DNA of 5,939 bases, taken from the NCBI GenBank assembly GCA_022827165.1, contig JAJDTN010000298.1, positions 1 through 5,939 on the forward strand, in the 5' to 3' direction. Source of the stretch: Candidatus Latescibacterota bacterium (lineage in GTDB: Bacteria; Latescibacterota; UBA2968; UBA8231). The notes below the pieces were generated by a model. It did no database searches. It was not told the origin of the DNA and was given only the letters and a program-made list of their open reading frames with translations. Shown one piece after another: positions 1 through 5,939 of this stretch (within the stretch, counting starts at the first letter, position 1; each line of letters begins with the position of its first letter). Position numbers and translations under genes: made by a program.

Positions 1-706
1 CGGCGGAGGCGGCCACCAGCTCGCCCGTGGAGTCGCCCGCGTAGACGGTCCCGCCGCCGACGCTGGCGGCGCTCAGCAGGCGGCCGGGCACCTCGACTTC
101 CCAGAGGAGGCGGCCGCCCTCCGGCGCCAGCGCCTCCAGACGGCCCGACTCCACGGCGGAATACACCCGGCCGCCGGCGACCGCCGGCGGGGCGCAGACC
201 TGGCCGGGCCGGCGCCAGACGGTCTCGCCCGAGGCCCGGTGCACGGCGTGGAGGCCGGCGCCGCCGCCGGTCATGGCCATCAGCAGCAGTTCCCCCCGCC
301 CGCCGGCGAGGGCGGCGGCGGCGCACAGGGGCCGGTCCAGGCGCCGGCGGCCGACCCGGGTGCCGGTGGCCAGATCGAAGACGACGACATCGGTCTCCCG
401 GGTCAGCTGCAGCACCAGCGGTCCGGCGATCAGGGGCCCGCCGAGGGGCGCTCCCCCCACGGCCTGCCGCCACACCAGGGAGAGGGGCGGCTCCGGGCCC
501 TCGGCCGCGGCGTGGAGCCCGTCGGGGGACCCGCCCTGCTGCACCCAGGCCGGACCCGCGCCGCCGTCCCAGGGCGCGAAGAGGTTCCCGGGGCCGCAGC
601 CGCAGAGGGCGGCCAGCAGCCACGGCCCCCCCCACCGGAGGAGCGGTCCGGGCCCGGGGGCCGGGTCAGTAATCCCAGCCGAAGAAGAAGTCCCAGCGCG
701 TGTCAC
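1..706 (-). CDS. PQQ/BamB-like beta-propeller probable lipoprotein (3' end outside window)
   Basis: The frame is open from a GTG at 704-706 to the left window edge, giving 235 visible residues. The N-terminal region holds a short hydrophobic stretch, WLLAALCGCG (residues 29-38). LCGC (34-37) fits a lipobox with Cys37 as the lipidated residue. From about residue 54 come strand-rich repeats typical of PQQ-type propellers, for example VVVFDLATG (107-115), LHAVHRASGETVW (152-164), a third around 172-204 and GGTVYAGDSTGELVA (218-232). No enzyme residues are visible, so a structural or scaffold role such as that of BamB is more likely than a quinoprotein dehydrogenase. The start is uncertain. The GTG lies inside the end of the upstream barrel gene (41 nt overlap) with only a weak GGTGGA upstream, and the resulting n-region is unusually long. 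A GTG at 633-635 would give a better signal peptide but is out of frame across a G8 run. The propeller assignment is firm; the function is inferred. Confidence 0.75.
   Translation of the reverse strand, partial: MTRAGTSSSAGITDPAPGPGPLLRWGGPWLLAALCGCGPGNLFAPWDGGAGPAWVQQGGSPDGLHAAAEGPEPPLSLVWRQAVGGAPLGGPLIAGPLVLQLTRETDVVVFDLATGTRVGRRRLDRPLCAAAALAGGRGELLLMAMTGGGAGLHAVHRASGETVWRRPGQVCAPPAVAGGRVYSAVESGRLEALAPEGGRLLWEVEVPGRLLSAASVGGGTVYAGDSTGELVAASA
626..633 (-). repeat. G8 homopolymer run near the lipoprotein start
   Basis: Eight consecutive C on the plus strand, which read as G8 on the coding strand, lie just upstream of the hydrophobic signal segment of the propeller gene. A GTG codon at 633-635 uses the first of these G bases. 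With eight G it reads out of frame with the propeller; with seven or ten it would be in frame and give a short signal peptide beginning MGGPWLLAALC. The run is a plausible site of a sequencing or assembly length error, or of slipped-strand length variation. Confidence 0.9.
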
Positions 707-3485
707 CGTCCACCGATCGGAAGTCGGTCCGCCGCGAGGCGTCGAGCCGAAAGACGAAGAAACCCCCCAGGCCGATGCGGGCGCCCAGGCCGAAGCTGCC
801 CTTCCAGTCCCCGAAGCGGTCGTTCCAGGCGTTGCCGGCGTCGGCGAAGAGGGCGCCCCTCAGAGCGGAGAAGGCGATGCTGCCGAAGGGGAAACCGAGG
901 ACGAAGCGATCGAGCAGCGGGTAGCGCAGCTCGTGGTTCAGCAACACGAGGTTGCTCCCCCACAGGGACCGGAACCCGTACCCCCGCAAGGTCCAGCTGC
1001 CGCCGAGGGACCAGAACTCGGGTACGTCGCCGCGGCTGTGGCGGCCCATGTAGCGCACCGCCAGGCAGGTACGCGGGCTGAGGCGCAGGTAGTGGCGGTA
1101 GTCGCCGTAAAAGGTGGTGTTGAAGGGGCGCGAGCTGCGTACGTCGATCGTCTGGCCGGCGCCGAGGCTGAAACGGGACCCCTCCATCGGGCCCGTGGGG
1201 ATCCACAGGCTGTTGTCGTGGGTGAAGGTCAGGTGGTTCGACATGAGCCACCCCGTGAGCCGGCGGCCCTCGAACTGCCGGTCGATGTCGGCGTGGCGGG
1301 CCGTGAACCGGAGATCGACGCGGTCGTGGCGGTTGAAGGGGTAGCTCAGCTCCGCCCATCCTCCGGTGCGCTTCTCGCGCACGGCGCGCCCGAAGCGGCC
1401 GCTGAGGCGGTCGTTCAGGTGGAACAGGCCCCAGTCGACGTTGAGCTGACGGGCCAGGTGCTGCCGGCCGAGGAGGAAGTTGAGCCCGTCGAGGATACCG
1501 CTCCGGGACCCGGAGATGTGGGACAGGACGAAGTAGTAACGCTCGTCGCCGAGGACATCGCTCAGCCCCACCTGCACGCCGCCGGAGGTGCCGAAGACGG
1601 GGTCCTGCGAGATCTGGCTCTGGGCCACGTCCAGGGAGAGCCGGCGCTTGTAGGTGCGGCGGCTGACCGCCGCCCGGTCCGGCAGTCCCGCCAGGTTCCA
1701 GGGGCCGGCCGCGCCCGCCGGCGGATAGGCGGTGGAGTCGATGCCCGCCGGATCCGGGCGCAGGCGATAGATCTGGAACCCCCCGGCCTCGAACCCGGTG
1801 AGCAGCAGCTCCTCCCCGTCCGGCATCCAGGCGGGATCGAAGAGGCCGGTGAGGGCGCTCGTCAGCCGCCTCCGGCCCACCGGCTCCACGACTCCGGCGG
1901 AGTCGCGCAGGGTCAGGGCGTGGAGGTCGAAGTACCCGCGGCGGTCGGAGCTGAAGGCGAGCCTCTCCCCGTCGGGGGACCAGGCCGGCTGCAGGTCCCG
2001 GTGCTCACCCGAGGTCAGCGGCCTCACGCGGCCGCTGCCGAGGTCGAGGGTGAAGAGATGCTGCCAGCCGCCGGTCTCCGGAGCCGAGGCGCGGTCGGAG
2101 CTGAAGGCCAGCAGGTCGAGCCGGGGGTGCCAGTCGGGATCGCTGTCGAGGCACTGATCGTCGGTCAGCTCGGTCAGGGCGCCGGTGGCGAGATCGAGCA
2201 GAAAGAGGTCGGTGGAGCCGCCGCGGCGGGCGCCGGAGAAGGCGATCCGGCCGCCCCCGGGAGACCAGGTCGGCGACGACAGGGCCACCAGGTCCTCGAA
2301 GGTGAACCGCTGCCGGCGCCGCCCCTCCTCCAGGTCCCACAGGATCAGGTGGTCGCGGCCGTTGCGCTTGGCCACGAAGGCCAGCACCCGGCCGTCGGGC
2401 GACACGTCGAGACTGGTGCGCAGGGGATGGAGGGACTCGTACTCGGGCTCGCGCTCGCCGGCCATCACCAGGCGGTGCCCGCCGCCGCCGACGCGGGACC
2501 GGGCGATGGTGGTATAGCCCTGGTCGTTGCGGAAGAACACGAAGGAGACGGAGTCGGCTGGCAGCTGGCGGCCCGAGGGCGGGGGGATGACCGCCGCCTT
2601 CAGGTTGTATCCGGTGCGCGTGAGCGGGTCCGCCAGGCGCCCCGGCGGCTCACCCTCGTCGATGTCGGGCAGGTAGTCCTTCTGCATGCGGTAGACCCAG
2701 GCCGCGTCGAGATCGGCCAGGCTCTCGCCGGTGGTGGCCTCGAAGACGCGGCCGAACTCCTCGCCGCGCCACCAGTTGTCCAGCAGCCGGGCGAAGACGT
2801 CCTCGCCGTAGCGCTCGGCCATGAGGTGGCAGATCGACTCGCCTTCCTTGTACATCTGGAAGGTGCCGTGGATCCGGTGCATCCGGGCGATGGGGGCCAG
2901 GCGGCCGCTGAACATGGCGTCGCGCAGGATCATGTGGGCATAGCTGTCCTGCGCGCCGGAGAGGTACTCGGCGAGCCCCTCGGAGAACCAGAGGGGGCCG
3001 AACCAGACATCGGCGGAGCCGCGGCCGCGCAGGACCGTGCGGATGCGGTCGAACATGAAGACGTGGACCAGCTCGTGGTGCAGGACCCGCTCGAAGTCGG
3101 CGTAGGAGCCGCTCAGGGGCAGGGCCACCCGCCCCTTGAGGAACTCCGTGAAGCCGGCCACCCCCTCCGGGAGCAGGCCCGGCATGATGTTGGTCTGCTC
3201 GAAGTAGACGTGGGAGGAGTAGACGATGAGCGGCACCCGGCGGCGCACGGTGTGGGCGAGGCGGCGCTCCAGGCGGCGGAAGCCCTCCTCCGCCATGCGC
3301 GCCGCGATCGACGCCAGCTCCTCCTCCTCCGGATAGAAGTAGACGTCGAAGTGCTCGGTCTCCATCCGCTGCCAGGCGAGCTCGTCGTGCTGGACCTTGT
3401 TCTTGCCGAAGCGGTAGGGCTGGGCCCCGGCCGTTGCCGCCGCCAGCAGGACCGACGCCAGCAGCGCCGTCAGAGCGCGGGACAA
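666..3485 (-). CDS. Exported gluzincin protease / TolB-like propeller / Omp85-like barrel fusion
   Basis: The product is 939 residues from a TTG start at 3483-3485, chosen because a perfect AGGAGG lies 7 nt upstream and a signal peptide follows at once (about residues 1-21, cleavage after TAGA). Residues about 40-270 look like a peptidase MA-like gluzincin domain: HELVH at 137-141 gives two zinc-binding histidines and the catalytic Glu138, and FSEGLAEYL (167-175) supplies the probable third ligand Glu169. Residues about 310-580 form a TolB/DPP-type propeller with motifs VSPDGRVLAF (361), WSPGGGRIAF (407), WHPRLDLLAF (452), WSPDGERLAF (502) and WMPDGEELLL (553). The region from about 612 to 939 resembles an Omp85/D15 barrel, with the LRGY motif at 833-836, FADAGNAW (880-887) and a terminal aromatic strand ending WDY. 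No POTRA domain is seen. It probably sits in the outer membrane with the other domains in the periplasm or outside; substrate unknown. The frame stays open upstream into the previous gene, but that part is not coding. Confidence 0.88.
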   Translation of the reverse strand: MSRALTALLASVLLAAATAGAQPYRFGKNKVQHDELAWQRMETEHFDVYFYPEEEELASIAARMAEEGFRRLERRLAHTVRRRVPLIVYSSHVYFEQTNIMPGLLPEGVAGFTEFLKGRVALPLSGSYADFERVLHHELVHVFMFDRIRTVLRGRGSADVWFGPLWFSEGLAEYLSGAQDSYAHMILRDAMFSGRLAPIARMHRIHGTFQMYKEGESICHLMAERYGEDVFARLLDNWWRGEEFGRVFEATTGESLADLDAAWVYRMQKDYLPDIDEGEPPGRLADPLTRTGYNLKAAVIPPPSGRQLPADSVSFVFFRNDQGYTTIARSRVGGGGHRLVMAGEREPEYESLHPLRTSLDVSPDGRVLAFVAKRNGRDHLILWDLEEGRRRQRFTFEDLVALSSPTWSPGGGRIAFSGARRGGSTDLFLLDLATGALTELTDDQCLDSDPDWHPRLDLLAFSSDRASAPETGGWQHLFTLDLGSGRVRPLTSGEHRDLQPAWSPDGERLAFSSDRRGYFDLHALTLRDSAGVVEPVGRRRLTSALTGLFDPAWMPDGEELLLTGFEAGGFQIYRLRPDPAGIDSTAYPPAGAAGPWNLAGLPDRAAVSRRTYKRRLSLDVAQSQISQDPVFGTSGGVQVGLSDVLGDERYYFVLSHISGSRSGILDGLNFLLGRQHLARQLNVDWGLFHLNDRLSGRFGRAVREKRTGGWAELSYPFNRHDRVDLRFTARHADIDRQFEGRRLTGWLMSNHLTFTHDNSLWIPTGPMEGSRFSLGAGQTIDVRSSRPFNTTFYGDYRHYLRLSPRTCLAVRYMGRHSRGDVPEFWSLGGSWTLRGYGFRSLWGSNLVLLNHELRYPLLDRFVLGFPFGSIAFSALRGALFADAGNAWNDRFGDWKGSFGLGARIGLGGFFVFRLDASRRTDFRSVDGDTRWDFFFGWDY

Positions 3486-3487
3486 GG

Positions 3488-4567
3488 TCAGCCCTCCTGC
3501 AGGTAGCCGCCGAAGGCGCCGCCCCGGGCGAGGGGGCGCCGCAGGCGGATGCGCCGGCCCGCCTCGACCCCGTGGTCGAAGGCTTCGCTGGCGGCCACCC
3601 CCGAGGACCTGCGGGTGACGACGCGCGGATTGTGGTACCGGTACCAGGCCCGGAGACGGGCGTCCCCCTTCCACACGAGCTCGGCGGAGGCGGCGCCCGC
3701 GGTGCGGCTGCGTTCCCTGCGGTCGAGCTGCTCGTGGAAGCCCTGCAGCAGGCCGGTCCAGTAGCCCATGCGCTCGCGGTTGCCCGTGAGGCTCCGCCGC
3801 CGGCGGTAGTCGTCCCACAGGGAGCGCAGCACCTGGGTGAGGTATGCGTGCACGTACTCGGCCATGTCCACGTTCGCCGGAGTGCCGTAGACCTCCAGCA
3901 CCGTGCCCTCCAGGTCGCGCCGGGCGGCGTAGCTGCGGGCCCACAGGACCTCGACGAAGAAGAAGTCGTTGAGGATCATGGCCAGCCACAGCTCCCAGGA
4001 GACGTGGCGGCCCTTCACCGGACCCAGGCGCCGGCGGGTGAAGGAGCGCCCGCCATCGGCCTCGACGAGCTCGACGTTGTACTTCAGCAGCAGCCGGCGG
4101 GCCTTCTCCATGGCCGCCCGCGCCTCGTTCTCGTTCGGCGACCCGGCCAGGGAGAGCAGCTTCTTCACGCGGGACACGACGCCCGCCTCGGCGCCCTCCG
4201 GACCCGCGCCGGAGGTCCGCGAAGTCGCCCGGGGCTCGCAGCGCAGGCGCCGGCAGGCCTCGCAGAAAGCCGGTCCGTGGGGCGGCTCGTCTCCGGCCCT
4301 CAGGACCTCGCCGGCGTACTGGTGAGCCATCTCGTGGCGCAGGGTCTCCATCACCTCGACCCAGGGGTCGTCGAGGATGTGTCGGCGGCTGATGGTGAGC
4401 GTGCGCAGCGCCGGGTCCCACGAGCCGAGTCGGGAGACGCCTTCGCCGAGGCGGATCTGGGGGCGGCGCAGGGCCTGGCGCAGGTACTCGTGGTCGTAGT
4501 GCTCCCACCATCGGTAGAGGGCGCGGACCCAGGCGCCGTTCAAGTCCCGGGGAGCGGAGACGGACAT
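3488..4567 (-). CDS. SprT-like zinc metalloprotease domain fused to DUF2786
   Basis: A 359-residue protein with no signal peptide or membrane segment, so probably cytoplasmic. Residues about 10-110 resemble a SprT-like domain: HEMAH at 78-82 gives zinc ligands His78 and His82 with catalytic Glu79, and HGPAFCEACRRL (97-108) gives the expected third ligand His97. The preceding WDPALRTLTISRRHIL (50-65) is typical of the family. The C-terminal zinc ribbon found in many SprT proteins is not seen, though Cys102, Cys105 and Cys110 sit close together. Residues about 132-170 match DUF2786 (VKKLLSLAGSPNENEARAAM, then KARRLLLKYNV). The rest (about 185-345), including YGTPANVDMAEYVHAYL, looks like the domain that usually follows DUF2786. 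SprT-family enzymes such as eukaryotic Spartan act on DNA-protein crosslinks, but nothing here shows that substrate. The ATG at 4565-4567 is the only start after an in-frame stop at 4592-4594 and has no Shine-Dalgarno sequence. It ends 2 nt before the next start. Confidence 0.87.
   Translation of the reverse strand: MSVSAPRDLNGAWVRALYRWWEHYDHEYLRQALRRPQIRLGEGVSRLGSWDPALRTLTISRRHILDDPWVEVMETLRHEMAHQYAGEVLRAGDEPPHGPAFCEACRRLRCEPRATSRTSGAGPEGAEAGVVSRVKKLLSLAGSPNENEARAAMEKARRLLLKYNVELVEADGGRSFTRRRLGPVKGRHVSWELWLAMILNDFFFVEVLWARSYAARRDLEGTVLEVYGTPANVDMAEYVHAYLTQVLRSLWDDYRRRRSLTGNRERMGYWTGLLQGFHEQLDRRERSRTAGAASAELVWKGDARLRAWYRYHNPRVVTRRSSGVAASEAFDHGVEAGRRIRLRRPLARGGAFGGYLQEG
3493..3498 (-). promoter_or_regulatory. 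Ribosome binding site that sets the TTG start of the barrel-fusion gene
   Basis: AGGAGG on the minus strand lies in the last codons of the SprT-like gene, 7 nt before the TTG at 3483-3485. It is the strongest Shine-Dalgarno match at any gene start in this window. It supports a TTG start and suggests that translation of the two genes is coupled, as the upstream stop codon lies between the site and the start. Confidence 0.85.
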
Positions 4568-4594
4568 GAGGGGGCGGTCTCGGCGGGTGGCTCA

Positions 4595-4628
4595 GGGCCG
4601 CGGGCGGCGGGCTTCGGCGCCGGGGCCC
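4595..4628 (-). other. Possible hairpin in the dapF-to-SprT gap
   Basis: The 62-nt gap after dapF contains two nested 5-bp inverted repeats: outer GGGCC with GGCCC, and inner CGGCG with CGCCG around the loop CCGAAGCC. No T run follows, so it does not look like an intrinsic terminator. In DNA this GC-rich such pairing may arise by chance. If real, it could stabilise the transcript or reduce downstream expression. Confidence 0.3.
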
Positions 4629-4629
4629 G

Positions 4630-5499
4630 TCATCGCAGGCTCTCGACGAAAGCCGGGGCCAGGCGGCCGCTGGCCACCTCTTCCACCGCTCCGCGCATGG
4701 TCAGGCCGAAGCCCGGGTCCACGTCGATGTGGAGGGTGCCGCCCTCGGCCTTCACCGCCACCGGCGCCTTCACCAGACCCAGGCGGACCGCGGCGGCGGC
4801 GGCGGCGCAGGAGGAGGAGCCCGAGGCCAGGGTCTCGCCGGCGCCGCGTTCCCAGATGAGGATGTGGAGCGAGCGGGGGCCGATGGGGATGGCCAGTTGA
4901 ACGTTGGTCCGGCGCGGGAAGATCTCGTGGTTCTCGAGGGCGGGTCCCAGGGTGAGCAGCTCCTCCCGCGTCCACGGCTGACCGCGGCCGCGGAAGAGGA
5001 CGCAGTGGGGGTTGCCGACGCTGACCCCCGTGAAGCGCAGCTCCCGGCCGGCGGCGGTCACGGGCTGCTCGATGAGCTCCTCCACGCGCAGGCTGCAGGG
5101 CAGGGCCGAGGGACGGAAGGTGGCGCCCCCCATCTCCACCGTGGCGGCGCTGGCGTACCCGGAGGCGTCCAAGTGCAGCTCGATGGCCACCCGCCCGCCC
5201 CGGGTCTCCACCGTGAAGCGGCGGCGGCGGGTGCGGCGCGTGGCGTGGAGGTAACGGGCGAAGATGCGCAGGCCGTTGCCCGACTTCTCGGCCTCCGAGC
5301 CGTCGGGATTGTAGATGCGCACGCCGAAGTCGGCTGTCCGCGACGGCGCCAGGGCGAGGATGCCGTCGCTGCCGACGCCCCGGTGGCGGTCGCAGATCGC
5401 CCGGATCCGCCGCGGCGTGAGGGAGATGTCGAGCTCGGCCGGGTCCAGGGCGATGTAGTCGTTGCCCAGGCCGTGGCCCTTGAAGAACCCGTTCCTCAT
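4630..5499 (-). CDS. dapF: Diaminopimelate epimerase (DapF) family isomerase with both catalytic Cys replaced by Ser
   Basis: DapF interconverts LL- and meso-diaminopimelate in lysine and peptidoglycan synthesis without PLP, using two cysteines as acid and base. This 289-residue protein is near the usual family length and keeps the fold signatures: HGLGNDY (9-15, Asn13), HRGVGSDGIL (39-48), NPDGSEAE (64-71), GNPHC (162-166, His165) and WERGAGET (216-223, Glu218). The two catalytic positions differ. KSGNG has Ser73 where KCGNG is usual, and ETLASGSSSCA has Ser226 where ETxACGTGACA is usual. Both are TCG codons (5281-5283 and 4822-4824). The second Cys of the later motif remains as Cys231. The ATG at 5497-5499 places the motif two residues further in than in typical DapF; AGAGG directly touches it, so the binding site is weak. 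It follows the membrane-protein gene by 22 nt. Family membership is certain; activity on diaminopimelate is not. It could be a serine-based DapF variant or an isomerase for another amino acid. Confidence 0.92.
   Translation of the reverse strand: MRNGFFKGHGLGNDYIALDPAELDISLTPRRIRAICDRHRGVGSDGILALAPSRTADFGVRIYNPDGSEAEKSGNGLRIFARYLHATRRTRRRRFTVETRGGRVAIELHLDASGYASAATVEMGGATFRPSALPCSLRVEELIEQPVTAAGRELRFTGVSVGNPHCVLFRGRGQPWTREELLTLGPALENHEIFPRRTNVQLAIPIGPRSLHILIWERGAGETLASGSSSCAAAAAAVRLGLVKAPVAVKAEGGTLHIDVDPGFGLTMRGAVEEVASGRLAPAFVESLR
4791..4807 (-). repeat. Short GCC/CGG triplet run encoding alanines in dapF
   Basis: Five consecutive CGG units plus two bases on the plus strand encode most of a six-alanine run (residues 232-237) directly after the second active-site motif of the DapF homologue. 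Alanine-rich sequence is normal at this helix in the family, so the run probably reflects composition and codon choice. Confidence 0.8.
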
Positions 5500-5521
5500 C
5501 CTCTGCCGGCTCGACGGCGCC

Positions 5522-5939
5522 TCAGAAGCGCAGTCTCAACTCGGCCAGCCGAAGGGGGCGGTCCCTGGCCGCGGCCTCGTCGAGGAGCAGCTCCGGCTCC
5601 CGCTCCTGGTGGACGGCGTTGGCCGCCCGCACCTGGTCCCGCAGGTGGAGCAGGGAGGCGACCTTGGTCCAGGCCAGCAGGGGGATCCAGCCCGCCGCTC
5701 CGCTGCGCCCGGTGGCCCACGCCGTACCTCCGGCGATGGCCGTGACCCCGACCATGGCGTATCCCTGGCCGTACTCGCCGGCGTAGAAGTAGCCGAACCC
5801 CGGCAGCACGGCCTCGATGGCGACGGCGAGGCCCGTCCACTTCGGAGGCCGGTACGGCGCCATCTGCCGAGGGATCCGGTGGACGCCGATCTCGCGGGCC
5901 GAGCGGATGTGGGCCAGCGGATAGGCGGCGGGCCGTAGC
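5522..5939 (-). CDS. Small membrane protein, C-terminal part (start probably outside window)
   Basis: I do not recognise a named family. The frame is open from the right window edge to a TGA at 5522-5524, giving 138 visible residues. An ATG at 5861-5863 would give 113 residues, but it has no ribosome binding site, and the 25 codons before it show the same strong G/C third-position bias as the rest, so the gene probably begins outside the window. Two hydrophobic stretches are visible, about residues 35-53 and 60-76 of the visible part, with a weaker one around 81-97. The first holds PGFGYFYAGEYGQG (46-59), which resembles the PG-x-G-x-x-Y turn of TM2-like or DUF5683-like small membrane proteins. 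The tail (about 98-138) is charged and probably soluble. It is the first visible gene of the probable operon, 22 nt before dapF. Confidence 0.7.
   Translation of the reverse strand, partial: LRPAAYPLAHIRSAREIGVHRIPRQMAPYRPPKWTGLAVAIEAVLPGFGYFYAGEYGQGYAMVGVTAIAGGTAWATGRSGAAGWIPLLAWTKVASLLHLRDQVRAANAVHQEREPELLLDEAAARDRPLRLAELRLRF

Noticed and set aside
273..3506. A very long open frame on the plus strand, over 1000 codons
   Set aside because: It runs antisense to the barrel-fusion gene and part of the propeller gene, both of which have clear domains. Its product is low-complexity, rich in Ala, Gly, Pro, Val and Glu, as is usual for shadow frames in very GC-rich DNA.
3486..4511. Upstream extension of the barrel-fusion gene by 342 codons to an ATG at 4511
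   Set aside because: This stretch is an out-of-frame reading of the SprT-like gene and gives Arg/Pro/Gly-rich sequence. The TTG at 3485 has a perfect ribosome binding site and a signal peptide.
4595..4628. Intrinsic terminator after dapF
   Set aside because: Inverted repeats are present but no T run follows on the minus strand, and the next gene begins within 62 nt in the same direction.
4592..4633. Small 13-codon frame whose ATG overlaps the dapF stop codon (ATGA)
   Set aside because: The ATGA overlap looks like translational coupling, but the frame stops after 13 codons with Pro/Arg-rich sequence and no ribosome binding site. It is probably chance.
3434..4900. Long plus-strand open frame opposite the SprT-like gene and part of dapF
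   Set aside because: It has no recognisable domain, a compositionally biased product, and is antisense to two well-supported genes.
4729..5745. Plus-strand open frame opposite dapF and the membrane-protein gene
   Set aside because: It is Gly/Ala/Arg/Val-rich with no motif, and lies opposite a confidently identified DapF-family gene.
1..5939. CRISPR array, tRNA or rRNA genes, insertion sequences, phage genes
   Set aside because: No regularly spaced repeats, RNA gene signatures, transposase motifs or terminal inverted repeats were seen on either strand.

Overview
The window is very GC-rich bacterial DNA, roughly 70% G+C by eye. Every convincing gene lies on the minus strand, so transcription runs from right to left. 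Codons end almost always in G or C. The mix of genes fits a high-GC diderm bacterium with an outer membrane: a fused protease, beta-propeller and outer-membrane barrel, a probable propeller lipoprotein, and a DapF homologue. Fused proteins of this kind are familiar from FCB-type lineages such as Gemmatimonadota and candidate phyla like Eisenbacteria or Krumholzibacteriota. That placement is an inference from family knowledge, not something the window proves.

In transcription order the layout is: (1) 5939-5522, the C-terminal part of a small hydrophobic membrane protein whose frame stays open to the window edge; (2) 5499-4630, a complete DapF-family isomerase in which both catalytic cysteines are serine; (3) 4567-3488, a SprT-like zinc metalloprotease domain joined to DUF2786; (4) 3485-666, a 939-residue exported protein with a gluzincin (peptidase MA-like) domain, a TolB-like propeller and a C-terminal Omp85/D15-like barrel; (5) about 706-1, the N-terminal part of a probable lipoprotein with a PQQ/BamB-like propeller, running off the left edge.

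Gaps between genes are 22, 62 and 2 nt, followed by an overlap of about 41 nt. I see no terminator between genes, so the set is probably one operon. The tightest link is between genes 3 and 4: a perfect AGGAGG site inside the last codons of gene 3 serves a TTG start 2 nt past its stop codon. Genes 4 and 5 look like an envelope pair, a barrel protein and a BamB-like propeller lipoprotein. How dapF and the SprT-like gene relate to that pair is not clear from the sequence.

Most worth following up are the double Cys-to-Ser DapF homologue, the two neighbouring HExxH proteins, the barrel that carries a protease and propeller where POTRA domains would be expected, and a G8 run close to the uncertain start of the lipoprotein gene. 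No stretch over 300 bases lacks a gene.
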